This document shows, in pieces, positions 1 through 10,068 of a stretch of 64,000 nt of DNA. The notes under the pieces were generated by a model, which worked only from the letters and a program-made list of their open reading frames with translations, did not search any database and was not told the DNA's origin. Every line of letters starts with the position of its first letter. Position 1 is the first letter of the stretch. The stretch spans positions 4,835,501 through 4,899,500 of the forward strand of contig NC_009523.1 of NCBI RefSeq assembly GCF_000016665.1, read 5' to 3'. Source of the stretch: Roseiflexus sp. RS-1 (GTDB lineage Bacteria > Chloroflexota > Chloroflexia > Chloroflexales > Roseiflexaceae). A program made the position numbers and the translations under genes.

Positions 1-371
1 GCAATCGGTGCGTCGGGGGTGACTTCCAGAACGCCTCGGAAGTCGATCTGCGCGGTGACTTCGACTTCGAGCGTTTCAAACTGCGCTCCGCGATTGGCAG
101 CGACGATCAGATACGTATGCGCCAGGCAACTCGCCAGTGATGCGAGCAACAGTTCCGGTGCGGTTGGTCCCAGATTGTACCCTGCCAGCGCCGGCGCCGA
201 GTCGGTGACGATGGTAAACTCGCGGATACTCACCGGGCGTACCCCTGAACCGCCAGCGACGCGCGCCACTGCGCGCAGCGGTGCGGGTGCAGCATCGGGC
301 GCTGCCAGCTTCTCGCGCAGCGCGGCCATCCGTTGCGCCTTGAAGTTCAAATACTCGGGAAGGGTTGTCAT
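1..371 (-). CDS. OsmC/Ohr-family protein (3' end outside window)
   Basis: The minus-strand frame opens with ATG at 369-371, preceded by a strong GGAGGAT ribosome site, and runs off the window edge after about 123 codons. The readable part begins MTTLPEYLNFKAQRMAALRE and contains a stretch of the form 'GP..PELLLASLASCLAHTY', which is the typical N-terminal peroxidatic-Cys region of OsmC/Ohr proteins (E-x-L-x-x-S-L-x-x-C). Family members reduce organic hydroperoxides or act as uncharacterised thiol proteins in the cytoplasm. The second conserved Cys is beyond the edge, so catalytic competence cannot be judged. It is divergent from nothing nearby: the next gene is also on the minus strand but lies 620 bp away across a repeat array. 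Confidence 0.75.
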   Translation of the reverse strand, partial: MTTLPEYLNFKAQRMAALREKLAAPDAAPAPLRAVARVAGGSGVRPVSIREFTIVTDSAPALAGYNLGPTAPELLLASLASCLAHTYLIVAANRGAQFETLEVEVTAQIDFRGVLEVTPDAPI

Positions 372-435
372 AGATCCTCCGTTTGATCCAGGATACCGGT
401 TCTTGTCAGCCGGTCCGGGCGCCGCAACGCTGCGC

Positions 436-990
436 CTACGTCGCCGCTCGCCGCGCCCCTCTCCCCTCGCACCTGACATCTGTACGGGCAACCATTCGAG
501 ACGGTGCGATGCAACGTTTCTACGGGCGACGTTCAACGTTCAACCTCCCAACCTTCAACCCCTCGCGCCGCGCGCCGCGCGCCCCCGCCATAGACCCTGC
601 CCTGGTACAGGCGCAGCGCCGCTGCGCCCCTCCGTCGCCGCTCGCCTCGCCCCTCTCCCCTCGCACCTGACACCTGTACGGGCAACCATTCGAGACGGTG
701 CGATGCAACGTTGCTACGGGCGACGTTCAACGTTCAACCTCCCAACCTTCAACCCCTCGCGCCGCGCGCCGCGCGCCCCCGCCATAGACCCTGCCCCGGT
801 ACAGGCGCAGCGCCGCTGCGCCCCTCCGTCGCCGCTCGCCTCGCCCCTCTCCCCTCGCACCTGACACCTGTACGGGCAACCATTCAAGACGGTGCAATGC
901 AACGTTTCTACAGGCGACGTTCAATGTTCAACCTTCCAACCTTCAACCCCTCGCGCCCCTCCCCTCTCGCCTCACCCCTCTCGCCTCATT
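436..990. repeat. 194-bp tandem repeat array
   Basis: A GC-rich unit recurs with an exact 194-bp period: the marker GTACGGGCAACCATT begins at 482, 676 and 870. Each unit holds a CTTCAACC-type heptamer patch followed by CGCGCCGCGCGCC and GCGCAGCGCCGCTGCGCCCC runs. Copies differ by only a few bases. Open frames are forced on both strands by composition. No gene is supported in 372-993. Confidence 0.9.
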
Positions 991-993
991 GCA

Positions 994-3198
994 TTACTGC
1001 CCGGATCGGGCGATCAACCGCGCCAGGTGCGGCAGGAGAGCTGGCGCAGGCTCGCGCAGCGCTTCAAATGCCAGCACGCCGCCGAGCAGCAGCATGCCGT
1101 AGAACTTGTACGATACGCCCGCAATCGTCAGAATGCCGTGGATCGTGCCATCGTAAAAACTCCACTGGTTGCCATAGGCGATGAGCGCAAAACTGAGCGC
1201 CAGCAGCGTGGCATACGGTAGTGACACGCTGCGTTCGTGCAGATGGAGAACCAGCGCGCCGAATGGCACAACCAGGAGTGTCTCATAGTGCATCCAGGCA
1301 GCCGGTGATGCCAGCACCATGAGGAGCAGGAACATACTGTACTGGAGCGCATATCCGGTGCTGTCGCGCGATGTCGGACGCAGCGCCAGCATACAGACCG
1401 CGAGCGATACAACAGCAGAGAGGAATGTTCCCAGCAACCGCACCATTTCATTCTGATAAATGGTTGCGCTACGCGGTGAGTCGGTCAGGCGCGCAAGAAA
1501 CCCGGAAATGGTCTGGTTTTCGACCCACGAAGTCGTACCGCCGATGTTCGGCAGCACCCGGGTCAGGTAGGTCAGATGTTCATCCCAGCCAATGACGGCG
1601 ACAGCAATGCTGTTGCACACTGCCATCCCCACGACAAAGCCAATGAGCGCGCGCCAGTGTCCCTTCACCACAAAGAACGCCAGCAGCAGGATCGGATAAA
1701 TCTTGAACAGTGTTCCCAGCGCCACCAGCGCGCCAGCGGCGGTATCGCGCCCGCTGCGCAATGCCCACAACGCCAGCGTGAGCAGGAACAGCAACACCAG
1801 ATCGATCTGCCCATACGCCAGCGTATCCGCCAGCGGACGAAAATTGAACACGATCAGCAGACCGGCGGCGCTCAGCGATACGAAGGGTATACGCCACATC
1901 CGCAGCCAGATCAGCGCAGTGGCAACGATCAGGAGCGTATTCATGATCCGGTGCCCCAGGAGCACCGTCAACCCGTCCATCGTCACAAAAGGAACGAACA
2001 GCATACCGTAGAAGGGCGGCACCTTGAAGACATGACCAAAGTGGTTGGTCAGCACCGCTTCGATGTCGTACATCGAGCCACCGCGGGTCCACTCACGCGC
2101 ACCGCGGAACAGGATCCAGAAGTCGGGCGCCTGGCGGGTGTAGGCGAACGAAATACTGTACATGAGATGTGCAAAGGCGCCGAGCGAGAGAACGATAAGA
2201 ACAGCGGCATATACGTGGTCCCGTGGGCGTTGGTGCATAACGAGGTGGACGATCAGCAGCATTACGATTGTTCCAGCCCCGATCCATATCACCGGTCGTG
2301 GCGGAAAGATAAGCGGTGCGCCATCATTGCTGATCAAACCCTGCGCCAGCGGCAGCATCCACCACGCGGTCGCCAGGAGAGTCGGGATATGGGCGCCAGA
2401 GAGGCGCGGGGCGCTCTGGTCACGCTCGTTGGTGAGCGGAATAAACAGGTGGAGCAGCAATCCGCCGGTGCATCCGGCAGCCAGTATAAATGCGAAACGC
2501 TGCAGGAAGGGGAGTGTTTCAAGAGGGCGAAGGACTATGATAAGCGCAATCAGCGCTGAAAGCCCCAGACTGACAGCCAGGGCGCTACGCCATGCCAGAC
2601 CAAGAACACGCGGCTGTGTATATCCCAGCCCGCCGATGAATAATGCACAGAGCGCAACCCACAGGGAAGGCAGGATCACAGGTGTTCGCAACGGCGCCAG
2701 TATGACGGTATCGACGACGATCCCCAATGCACGTGTATCGGTCGGCGTGCTGATCGCGTCACTGATCATCCCGATCCGTAGCGCCCAGTCGAGGTGTTCA
2801 TCGGGTGGAAGGATCAGACGGTAGATGCGGGGACGATAATCAGGAGGAGTGAAGGAGACCAGTTCACGCCCATCGGTTGTCAATGTTACGTGAGGAAGCG
2901 GAGCATCGGTTGGACGACCATTTGGCAGTCGAAGGATCAGTGACGAAGGCGTCAGCGCCGGTGGTCGTGGCAGAGCAACCGTCGAGTCGCCATCGCTCCA
3001 GCGAAAGCGTATTGCTGCATCGACGTCGGTTTCCGGGTCATGGAAGCCATGCGCAAAGCGTGCATCACGCCCGCCGATATCGATAACCAGGGGCCAGACG
3101 GACGCGTTGGCGATACTTATCGTCAGAAGGGCGCAGAGCGCTGCAACCAGAGCGTGTGCGACATCGCGATAGAGACGATTATGATTCATCTGAAGCAT
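994..3198 (-). CDS. Polytopic membrane glycosyltransferase, GT87/DUF2029-like
   Basis: This is a 734-residue integral membrane protein. Residues 1-30 form a first membrane segment. Residues about 33-170 are a soluble, probably extracytoplasmic beta-rich domain (motifs GFHDPE and GIVVDTV). After about residue 175 there are 10 or more hydrophobic helices with short loops. The central region around 'FWILFRGAREW' and 'LFKIYPILLL' resembles polyprenyl-phosphate-sugar-using GT-C enzymes of the GT87 type, which add sugars on the outer membrane face. It is the last gene of a four-gene operon and starts 7 bp after the aminotransferase stop. Two in-frame ATGs (3198 and 3189) are possible; neither has a strong ribosome site. 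The substrate is unknown. The N-terminal domain is shared with the protein encoded at 54291-56711. Confidence 0.75.
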   Translation of the reverse strand: MLQMNHNRLYRDVAHALVAALCALLTISIANASVWPLVIDIGGRDARFAHGFHDPETDVDAAIRFRWSDGDSTVALPRPPALTPSSLILRLPNGRPTDAPLPHVTLTTDGRELVSFTPPDYRPRIYRLILPPDEHLDWALRIGMISDAISTPTDTRALGIVVDTVILAPLRTPVILPSLWVALCALFIGGLGYTQPRVLGLAWRSALAVSLGLSALIALIIVLRPLETLPFLQRFAFILAAGCTGGLLLHLFIPLTNERDQSAPRLSGAHIPTLLATAWWMLPLAQGLISNDGAPLIFPPRPVIWIGAGTIVMLLIVHLVMHQRPRDHVYAAVLIVLSLGAFAHLMYSISFAYTRQAPDFWILFRGAREWTRGGSMYDIEAVLTNHFGHVFKVPPFYGMLFVPFVTMDGLTVLLGHRIMNTLLIVATALIWLRMWRIPFVSLSAAGLLIVFNFRPLADTLAYGQIDLVLLFLLTLALWALRSGRDTAAGALVALGTLFKIYPILLLAFFVVKGHWRALIGFVVGMAVCNSIAVAVIGWDEHLTYLTRVLPNIGGTTSWVENQTISGFLARLTDSPRSATIYQNEMVRLLGTFLSAVVSLAVCMLALRPTSRDSTGYALQYSMFLLLMVLASPAAWMHYETLLVVPFGALVLHLHERSVSLPYATLLALSFALIAYGNQWSFYDGTIHGILTIAGVSYKFYGMLLLGGVLAFEALREPAPALLPHLARLIARSGQ

Positions 3199-3205
3199 TC
3201 AACCT

Positions 3206-4324
3206 TCAACCTTCCCTCCCTCGCGTCGCGCGTCTCACCGCCGTTGCAACCGCGCGCACCTCATCATCGGTCAACTCAGGGAACATCGGCAGCGAGAGGA
3301 TTTCCTGCGCCAGGCGTTCGGTTGTGGGGAGACCGCCGGGTGGCGCAAATGGGGCATAGACCGGTTGCCGGTGGGTTGGCAGCGGATAGTGAATATCGGT
3401 TCCGATGCCCTGTTCGCGCAAGTGCGTCTGAACCGCATCACGCTCTGCAGTGCGAATGACATACAGGTGAAACACGTGATCACCTTCCGGCGGCGCTTCG
3501 GGCAGCATAAGTCCGGTGTCCGCCAGGAGGTCGTTGTACATCCCGGCAATCGTGCGGCGGCGGGCATTCCAGGCGGGCAGATGCCGCAGTTTGACTGTCA
3601 GGATCGCCGCCTGAAGTTCATCGAGGCGCGAGTTGAGTCCCCCTGCGTCGCGGGTATAGTATTTGCGTTCCCAGCCATACTGCCGCAACCGCCGAACCTT
3701 CTCCGCCAGCGTCTCGTCGTTTGTGGTGATCGCGCCGCCATCGCCAAGAGCACCGAGGTTCTTGGTGGGGTAGAAACTGAAGCACCCCAGTGCGCCGATG
3801 CTACCGGCAGGCTTTCCACGCCAGGTCGCCCCATGCGCCTGAGCGCAGTCTTCGATGACCGGAATGCCGTAGCGGTCGGCAACCGCCATAATCGCGTCCA
3901 TATCCGCCATACGACCGTAGAGATGCACTGGCATAATTGCCCTGGTACGCGGTGTGATCGCCGCCGCAAGCGCCGCCGGATCCATCGTATGGCTGCGCTC
4001 GTCTACGTCCACAAAAACGGGACGCGCCCCGACCGCCATAATCGTGATTGCCTGATACACGCTGGCATTCGCAACGGTGATCACCTCGTCGCCAGGACCG
4101 ACGCCAAGCGCAGTAAGCGCCAGTTGCAGCGCCTCGGTGCCGTTGGCGACGCCGATGCAGTAGCGCGCAGCGCAGAATGCAGCAAACGCCTCCTCGAAAG
4201 CGCACACTTCTGGTCCCAGGATATACCAACCACTGTCGATCACGCGGGTGACTGCCGCATCGAGTTCGGCGCGGATAGTGTCATGCTGACGTTTCAGGTC
4301 GCCAAATGGAACGTGCAGGTGCAT
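3206..4324 (-). CDS. DegT/DnrJ/EryC1/StrS-family PLP aminotransferase
   Basis: A 372-residue protein of full family length. It is recognisable by D159-x-x-Q162 (VIEDCAQAHGA) and the PLP lysine K188 in 'SFYPTKNLGALGDGG'. The family transfers an amino group to keto-sugars, usually nucleotide-linked, giving amino sugars for surface glycans or antibiotics; some members are dehydratases, but those lack the lysine, which is present here. The ATG at 4324 follows GAGGTGAACG, a good ribosome site. It lies 31 bp downstream of the epimerase-like SDR gene and 7 bp upstream of the membrane glycosyltransferase, so a role in making an amino-sugar donor for that enzyme is a reasonable inference. Exact substrate not determinable. 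Confidence 0.88.
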   Translation of the reverse strand: MHLHVPFGDLKRQHDTIRAELDAAVTRVIDSGWYILGPEVCAFEEAFAAFCAARYCIGVANGTEALQLALTALGVGPGDEVITVANASVYQAITIMAVGARPVFVDVDERSHTMDPAALAAAITPRTRAIMPVHLYGRMADMDAIMAVADRYGIPVIEDCAQAHGATWRGKPAGSIGALGCFSFYPTKNLGALGDGGAITTNDETLAEKVRRLRQYGWERKYYTRDAGGLNSRLDELQAAILTVKLRHLPAWNARRRTIAGMYNDLLADTGLMLPEAPPEGDHVFHLYVIRTAERDAVQTHLREQGIGTDIHYPLPTHRQPVYAPFAPPGGLPTTERLAQEILSLPMFPELTDDEVRAVATAVRRATRGREG

Positions 4325-4355
4325 CGTTCACCTCATTTCTCGTGATCGGACACAC

Positions 4356-5363
4356 TCATGACCAGTAGTATTCGCGCTCGCGCCGGTAGAACTCAAGCGT
4401 GCGGCGCAATCCCTCGCGCAATGGCACTTTCGGTCGCCATCCCAGCCGCCCCTGGATCAGACGATAGTCAGCGTAGTAATCGCCAATATCAATCGCTTTC
4501 CGATCCGGCGGGAACGGCACGATCTCAAAACTGCCGCCGCCGTTGATGTCAATCAGTAATGCTGCCAGATCACGCAGATTGATCGTCTCATCGCTGCCCA
4601 GGTTGAAGATGCCGCCGTCTGCCGCCGACGAAGCGCCTGCCAGCAGCAACGCCTCAACCACATCGTCTACATAGTTGAAATCACGGATCTGCGAACCGTC
4701 GCCGAAGACCTGGATAGGTTCCTCGTCAATCAGGCGTTTGATCCAGATGCCGAGGAAGGTTTGACGGGCATCCTTCACGCGCATACGCGGACCGTAGGTG
4801 TTGGTCAGGCGCAGCGCGCAGGCGCGAATGCCGTAGACATTGTTGTAGAGAATGTGGTACCACTCACCCGCCATCTTGTTGACGCCATTGACATCAACCG
4901 GATGGAGCAGGTGGCGCTCATCGACCGGCAGATAATCCGGTTTGCCGTAGATCTGGCGCGTTGAGGCGTACACCAGTTTCAGGTTGGGATTATGCTTGCG
5001 GCAGGCTTCCAGGATCGACAGTTGCGCCCGGCAGTTGATCTCCAGATCGGTGTAGGGATCGGTCATCGAGTCGAGGTGCGAGGTCTGACCGGCGAGGTTG
5101 AAGAGATAATCCTGCCCCTGCACCAGATAGTTCATCGAATATTCGTCGCGCACATCGGCGATATTGACGCGCACACGATGCTCGATGCCGGCAATGTTGC
5201 GCTGGTTGCCGCCATAGATTGGGATCAGCGAATCGACGAGCGTCACCTGAGCGTCGAGTTCAACCAGGCGATGCGCCAGGTTCGAGCCGATGAATCCCAT
5301 GCCACCGGTGATCAGCACCCGTGATCCGCGATATGCGCCAGCGTACTCCTGTATGCCCGGCAT
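4356..5363 (-). CDS. NAD-dependent epimerase/dehydratase (extended SDR), catalytic Tyr replaced
   Basis: A 335-residue extended short-chain dehydrogenase. The Rossmann motif is GGMGFIGSNL at about residues 20-29, with 'DSLIPIYGGN' shortly after and 'VYASTRQIYG' at 131-140. These match nucleotide-sugar epimerases and 4,6-dehydratases. The usual Y-x-x-x-K active-site pair appears as N159-G-V-N-K163, so the catalytic tyrosine position carries Asn. I chose ATG 5363 because AAGGAGGG sits 7 bp upstream; the longer frame from 5387 starts inside or before that site. The gene lies between a GT2 and an aminotransferase in an operon. Nucleotide-sugar modification is likely, but the Tyr loss leaves the chemistry uncertain. 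Confidence 0.85.
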   Translation of the reverse strand: MPGIQEYAGAYRGSRVLITGGMGFIGSNLAHRLVELDAQVTLVDSLIPIYGGNQRNIAGIEHRVRVNIADVRDEYSMNYLVQGQDYLFNLAGQTSHLDSMTDPYTDLEINCRAQLSILEACRKHNPNLKLVYASTRQIYGKPDYLPVDERHLLHPVDVNGVNKMAGEWYHILYNNVYGIRACALRLTNTYGPRMRVKDARQTFLGIWIKRLIDEEPIQVFGDGSQIRDFNYVDDVVEALLLAGASSAADGGIFNLGSDETINLRDLAALLIDINGGGSFEIVPFPPDRKAIDIGDYYADYRLIQGRLGWRPKVPLREGLRRTLEFYRREREYYWS

Positions 5364-5408
5364 GCGCAATGCCCTCCTTGCCTGCATGTCCGCATCACAT
5401 CCCGCCGT

Positions 5409-6182
5409 TCAGTGTTCGACCGGCAGTTCCTGCTGCTTGCGCCGTATCTTGATCCGCCGCATATGGTCGCGTCTGACCACCAGTTTCCACCAGAGACCGA
5501 GCAGTTGAATACCGGTGCGCCAGAGGCGGGGAAAATTGAAGAACTGGCTCTTCCCATAGGTGCGATGGTAGTGATGAACCGGCACTTCGGCGAAGCGGTA
5601 GCCAGCGTCCTGTAATTTCTTCACCAGTTCCAGGCAAATGGTGCCGCTGTCGGATTCCAGGTCGATCGTATCGAACACATGCCGCCGGATCAGGCGAAAA
5701 TCACAATCGACATCACGCAGTTTGAAGCCGAAGAGAAACTTAACCGTGTGATGGTAGATCCGCCCGATGATCTTGCGGTGCAGCGGATCACTCCGGTCGA
5801 TTTTCCAGCCGTTGACAATATCGACATGATCTTCCATCGCAGGGAGCAACAGTTTGAGTTCGCGCGGATCATACTGCGCATCGCCGTCGGTGTAGAAGAT
5901 CAGGTCTTTGGTGCAGGCGGCGAATCCGGCGCGCAGCGCCCCGCCGTAGCCAAGCGGCTCACGGTAGGAATAGTAGCGAAAGCGATCAAACCGCCGCGCC
6001 AACTCTTCCAGCACCTCGACAGTGTAATCGGTGCTGCCGTTTTCCACCACAATCACTTCATAATCGTCGGTCAGTTCTTCGAGCGTGCGAATTGTGGTGA
6101 CAACCAGACTTCCGATGGTGCCGCCGTCGTTGTACGCCGGAAAGAATGCCGAGATGCTAGGTCGTCGCTGCTCCTGTCTCAT
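5409..6182 (-). CDS. Family 2 glycosyltransferase
   Basis: A 257-residue GT-A enzyme. The N-terminus 'ISAFFPAYNDGGTIG' and 'EVIVVENGSTDYT' are the nucleotide-sugar-binding start of GT2, and 'FYTDGDAQYDPREL' supplies the DxD-like metal site. The downstream 'DVDCDFRLIRR' resembles the dolichyl- or polyprenyl-phosphate mannosyl/glucosyl transferase subgroup. That subgroup moves a sugar from a nucleotide to a lipid phosphate on the cytoplasmic face. There is no C-terminal membrane pair. The ATG at 6182 follows AAGGAAAGCA. As first gene of the minus-strand operon it could make the lipid-linked donor used by the GT87-like protein at the operon end; that pairing is inference. Confidence 0.85.
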   Translation of the reverse strand: MRQEQRRPSISAFFPAYNDGGTIGSLVVTTIRTLEELTDDYEVIVVENGSTDYTVEVLEELARRFDRFRYYSYREPLGYGGALRAGFAACTKDLIFYTDGDAQYDPRELKLLLPAMEDHVDIVNGWKIDRSDPLHRKIIGRIYHHTVKFLFGFKLRDVDCDFRLIRRHVFDTIDLESDSGTICLELVKKLQDAGYRFAEVPVHHYHRTYGKSQFFNFPRLWRTGIQLLGLWWKLVVRRDHMRRIKIRRKQQELPVEH

Positions 6183-6226
6183 TGCTTTCCTTGTCGTATT
6201 CCGTGCGCGCGAGTGAAAGCCGGGAA

Positions 6227-6232
6227 ATTATA
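6227..6232 (-). promoter_or_regulatory. Candidate -10 box for the glycan operon
   Basis: Read on the minus strand, TATAAT lies 45 bp upstream of the GT2 start codon. No good -35 is seen at 16-18 bp. It could be an extended or activator-dependent promoter, or chance. Confidence 0.35.
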
Positions 6233-6344
6233 GCATATCGATTCTCAGGCGCCGATGGCGCCTTCGCTGCGATCGGTGCGTCGCGTTCGGGTCACACTAC
6301 GATAACCGATAGCATCAATGTGCACACGTGTGAAAAGATCGTAA

Positions 6345-6374
6345 TTGGAGTCGGATCGTTCCTTCGCCTATACT
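6345..6374 (+). promoter_or_regulatory. Candidate sigma70 promoter for the LamG gene
   Basis: TTGGAG (6345-6350) and TATACT (6369-6374) are spaced 18 bp and point at the LamG gene, giving a leader of about 115 nt. The rest of the 316-bp gap (6183-6498) shows no gene. Confidence 0.4.
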
Positions 6375-6498
6375 CAGCGTAGTGCGTACCTCGAGTGATG
6401 CGGCAACGTCGCGCGTTCTGCCAGGAGTGTCGTGATAAGTATCGAGAGCGTTTTCGCCCGTCTTCGTTATCCGTCGGAGCGTTCTGGAGAACGAACCT

Positions 6499-9400
6499 AT
6501 GCGCTTCGTAAGGTTGCCAGTTGCCTCAGTCATCGTGCTGGTCGTCGCCATTGCATCCCTCATAGGTGTGACGTTGCTGCTGCCGGGCAACGTTGCGGCG
6601 CAGCAGGGATACTCGCTGCGTTTCTACGGAACCGGCGCTCGCGATGTGGATCGTGTCAAGATTCCGCTGGACGCCCCGCATCGTTCTGTCGATGTTGGTG
6701 CGACTGATTTTACAGTCGAGTTCTGGATGCGAGCGCTGCCGGGCGCCAATGCCAGCGGTCCCTGCGTTGCCGGACAGGACACGTGGATCAACGGCAACAT
6801 CATGTTCGACCGTGATATCTTCGGCACAGGCGATTACGGAGACTATGGCATTTCACTCTATGGCGGGCGCATCGCGTTCGGCGTTGCGACATCGACTGCG
6901 AGCCGGACAATCTGTGGTGCGACGAATGTCGCCGATGGGCAATGGCATCATATTGCCGTAACACGGCGCTCCAGCGATGGACAGTTGAGCATTTTTGTGG
7001 ATGGAGTACTTGATGGACAGGCGCCCGGTCCGGTTGGCAATATCAGTTACCGGGATGGACGCGCCGCGCAATGGCCCAATGAGCCGTACCTGGTCATCGG
7101 CGCCGAAAAACATGACTACGACCGCGTCGCCTATCCATCATTCAATGGCTGGATCGACGAGGTGCGCATTTCAAATACGCTGCGATATACTGTATCATTT
7201 GCCCGTCCAACGCAACCGTTTACACCCGATGCGTTGACGGCTGCACTCTACCATTTCGATGAAGGCGCCGGATTGATTGTCAATGATACATCCGGCGCGG
7301 TTGATGGACCTGCCAACGGAACTCTCTTTGTTGATCCACTGTCAGGCGGTCCTGCATGGTCTGCAGAAACGCCACCCTGGACAGGAAATCCACCAACCAG
7401 CACGCCCGCACCGACGGCGACCGATACGCCCGTGCCGACGGCGACGAACACGCCCGTGCCGCCGACGGCGACGAATACGCCTGTGCCGCCGATGGCGACG
7501 AATACGCCTGTGCCGCCGATGGCGACGAACACGCCCGTGCCGCCAACGGCGACGAACACGCCCGTGCCGCCGACGGCGACCGATACGCCTGTGCCGCCGA
7601 CGGCGACAAATACGCCCGTGCCGCCAACAGTGACGAATACGCCCACTGCCACGCCGGTTCCTCCCACGGCAACGCATACACCGCTGCCAACGGCGACGAA
7701 CACGCCCGTGCCGCCGACGGCGACCAATACGCCGCTGCCGACGGCGACGAACACGCCCGTGCCGCCGACGGCGACGAATACGCCTGTGCCGCCGACGGCG
7801 ACCAATACGCCGCTGCCGACGGCGACGAACACGCCGCTGCTGCCGTCAAACAATGCGCTGCGCTTCGACGGGGCGAATGATGAGGTGCGCGGCGGACTGC
7901 TCGCCGGACTGGGCGGCGTGCAGACCATCGAACTCTGGGTGCGTCCGGCGACCGGCGGGCAGGATAGCGTCATCATCGCCCATGGCGACGACGATTCTGG
8001 TTGGGCGCTGGAACTGAACGGCGGTCGCGCCACCTGGTGGGTCGCTTCGACCGCCGGCTGGCGCGCGGCGCAACACCCGACGGCGCTGCTCGCCAATACC
8101 TGGTACCACATCGCCGTGACCTACGACGGCGCAACCGCGCGGGTGTTCGTTAATGGTTCATCCGGGTCGGCGGTGACCATCGGCGCGATCACGCAGGGAC
8201 CGTTCCTGCGTATCGGTGGGCTGGCAGGGTACGGCTTCTTCAACGGCGACATCGATGACGTGCGCATCTCGAATGTCGTGCGCTACACCAGCACGTTTAC
8301 ACCGCCTTCAACAGCACATCCGGCGGATGCGAACACGCGCGCGCTTTACCGGCTTGATGAAGGGAGCGGGCAAACCACAGCAGATGCTTCGGGGAACGGG
8401 TATCACCTGACCCTCGGCACAACGGTGAATGCTGACAGCGCCGATCCGACGTGGGTGGCGTCAACCGCACCGATTGCGCCGCCGCCGACGGCGACCAATA
8501 CGCCACTGCCGACGGCGACCAATACGCCCGTGCCGCCGACGGCGACCAACACGCCTGTGCCGCCGACGGCGACCAATACGTCGCTGCCGACGGCGACCAA
8601 TACGCCCGTGCCGCCGACGGCGACCAACACGCCTGTGCCGCCGACGGCGACCAATACGCCCGTGCTGCCGACGGCGACCAGTACGCCACTGCCGACGGCG
8701 ACCAACACGCCTGTGCCGCCGACGCCCACGCTAACACCCACAGGCGAAGGTCCGGCAGAAAATCTGTTGCGGAACGGCGGATTCGAACTCGACGCCAACG
8801 GCGATACACGCCCCGATAACTGGACGTCGAATACGCGCGTGACCAGAAGCGCAGCAGTGGTGCGTAGCGGCAGTTATGCCATGCGGCACTACGCGACTGA
8901 TAACGCAAACTATACTATTTCGCAGACCGTTGCGGGCGTAACTGCGGGGACGAACTACGTCCTTGTCGGTTACGTCACCATTCCCCCCACCAGTGACACG
9001 TTCACGTTCAATGTGCGTGTGCGCTGGCTGCGGTCCGACAGTACGATCATTCGCACCGATACAGCGCGCAGTTTCACTGGCAGCATCAGTGGATGGGAGA
9101 TGGCACGCGGCGTCTATACTGCGCCAGCTGGCGCCGTGCAGGCGCGGGTCGAAATGAATGTGTCCAGCCTGAATGCAACGGTGTACGCTGACGATTTTGC
9201 CTTCGGTCCTGTGTCGCCAACTGCAACGCCAACGAGCACGTCCGTTCCGCCAACGGCGACGAACACTCCCGTGCCGCCAACGGCGACACAGACCCCGGCA
9301 TCACCGACTGCAACCTCCACACCGTCGCCCACTGCCAGCGCCAACGGTGCACTGGCGTTTGACGGCGTCGATGACGAAGCGGGCAACACGGCATTTTCGA

Positions 9401-9978
9401 TGAGCGGCGGATTTACGGTCGAAGCCTGGGTGCGTCCTTCGAGCGGCAATCAGAACTCGATTGTGATCGTCACCGGTGATGGGTCACGCGGCTGGTCACT
9501 GGAACTCAACGATGGTCGTGCAACACTGTGGGTTGCAAACAACGCAGGCGCCTGGTCGTTTGTTCGCAATGATAGTGTCGTGTTGCAAGCCAATCAGTGG
9601 TACCACATTGCAGCAACGTATGAAAACGGCAATGCGCGCGTGTTTGTCAACGGCGTTGCGGGAACATCAGGGACGGTTGGCGCAGTGAGTCACATGCCGG
9701 TCCTGCGCCTGGGCGGATTGACTAGCTACGGCTTCTTTGCCGGTCAGATCGACGACGTCCGCATCTCGCGGATCGTGCGGTACACGGGCAGCTTCACACC
9801 ACCATCGATGCCGCTGCCAGCGGATGCCAATACTATCGCGCTCTACCTCTTCGATGAAGGGAGCGGGCAGACGGCGTATGATGCGTCGGGGAACGGGTAT
9901 CATCTGACGCTTGGACGAAGCGCTGGCGTGGACAGCGCCGATCCGCAGCGCGTTGTATCGAGTGCGCCGGGCAGATAA
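6499..9978 (+). CDS. Large secreted protein: three LamG domains, one CBM-like domain, Pro/Thr linkers
   Basis: A 1159-residue exported protein. Residues 1-36 are a signal peptide ([19 protein letters not shown], ending near NVAAQQ). LamG/concanavalin-like domains lie at about 40-265, 455-650 and 955-1155, each with 'W(Y/H)HIA(V/A)T...VFVNG' and 'IDDVRIS..(L/V)RYT' signatures. A jelly-roll domain starting '[21 protein letters not shown]' at about 755-905 looks like a CBM4/9-type carbohydrate-binding module. The modules are joined by low-complexity linkers of TATNTPVPP type. No catalytic domain, LPXTG, S-layer or membrane anchor is seen. The role is probably surface or extracellular glycan binding or adhesion. 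A candidate promoter lies at 6345-6374. The linkers are prone to repeat slippage, so length may vary among strains. Confidence 0.85.
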   Translation: MRFVRLPVASVIVLVVAIASLIGVTLLLPGNVAAQQGYSLRFYGTGARDVDRVKIPLDAPHRSVDVGATDFTVEFWMRALPGANASGPCVAGQDTWINGNIMFDRDIFGTGDYGDYGISLYGGRIAFGVATSTASRTICGATNVADGQWHHIAVTRRSSDGQLSIFVDGVLDGQAPGPVGNISYRDGRAAQWPNEPYLVIGAEKHDYDRVAYPSFNGWIDEVRISNTLRYTVSFARPTQPFTPDALTAALYHFDEGAGLIVNDTSGAVDGPANGTLFVDPLSGGPAWSAETPPWTGNPPTSTPAPTATDTPVPTATNTPVPPTATNTPVPPMATNTPVPPMATNTPVPPTATNTPVPPTATDTPVPPTATNTPVPPTVTNTPTATPVPPTATHTPLPTATNTPVPPTATNTPLPTATNTPVPPTATNTPVPPTATNTPLPTATNTPLLPSNNALRFDGANDEVRGGLLAGLGGVQTIELWVRPATGGQDSVIIAHGDDDSGWALELNGGRATWWVASTAGWRAAQHPTALLANTWYHIAVTYDGATARVFVNGSSGSAVTIGAITQGPFLRIGGLAGYGFFNGDIDDVRISNVVRYTSTFTPPSTAHPADANTRALYRLDEGSGQTTADASGNGYHLTLGTTVNADSADPTWVASTAPIAPPPTATNTPLPTATNTPVPPTATNTPVPPTATNTSLPTATNTPVPPTATNTPVPPTATNTPVLPTATSTPLPTATNTPVPPTPTLTPTGEGPAENLLRNGGFELDANGDTRPDNWTSNTRVTRSAAVVRSGSYAMRHYATDNANYTISQTVAGVTAGTNYVLVGYVTIPPTSDTFTFNVRVRWLRSDSTIIRTDTARSFTGSISGWEMARGVYTAPAGAVQARVEMNVSSLNATVYADDFAFGPVSPTATPTSTSVPPTATNTPVPPTATQTPASPTATSTPSPTASANGALAFDGVDDEAGNTAFSMSGGFTVEAWVRPSSGNQNSIVIVTGDGSRGWSLELNDGRATLWVANNAGAWSFVRNDSVVLQANQWYHIAATYENGNARVFVNGVAGTSGTVGAVSHMPVLRLGGLTSYGFFAGQIDDVRISRIVRYTGSFTPPSMPLPADANTIALYLFDEGSGQTAYDASGNGYHLTLGRSAGVDSADPQRVVSSAPGR
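7390..7850 (+). repeat. In-gene short tandem repeats encoding linker 1
   Basis: Repeats of a 24- or 30-bp unit built on CCGACGGCGAC(C/G)AA(T/C)ACGCC(C/T)GTGCCG encode [10 protein letters not shown] second tract at about 8470-8735 encodes linker 2 and a short one at 9215-9340 linker 3. Wobble bases alternate (AAT/AAC, CCC/CCT) in a mosaic way, as expected after slippage or gene conversion. Confidence 0.9.
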
Positions 9979-10068
9979 AAGCAGCATATGTTTGCCGCAG
10001 AGCGCAGGCGAAGTGTGGTACGATAGCAGGCAAGACAATCCACGTTCAGGACGATTGGGAAGAGAGAC

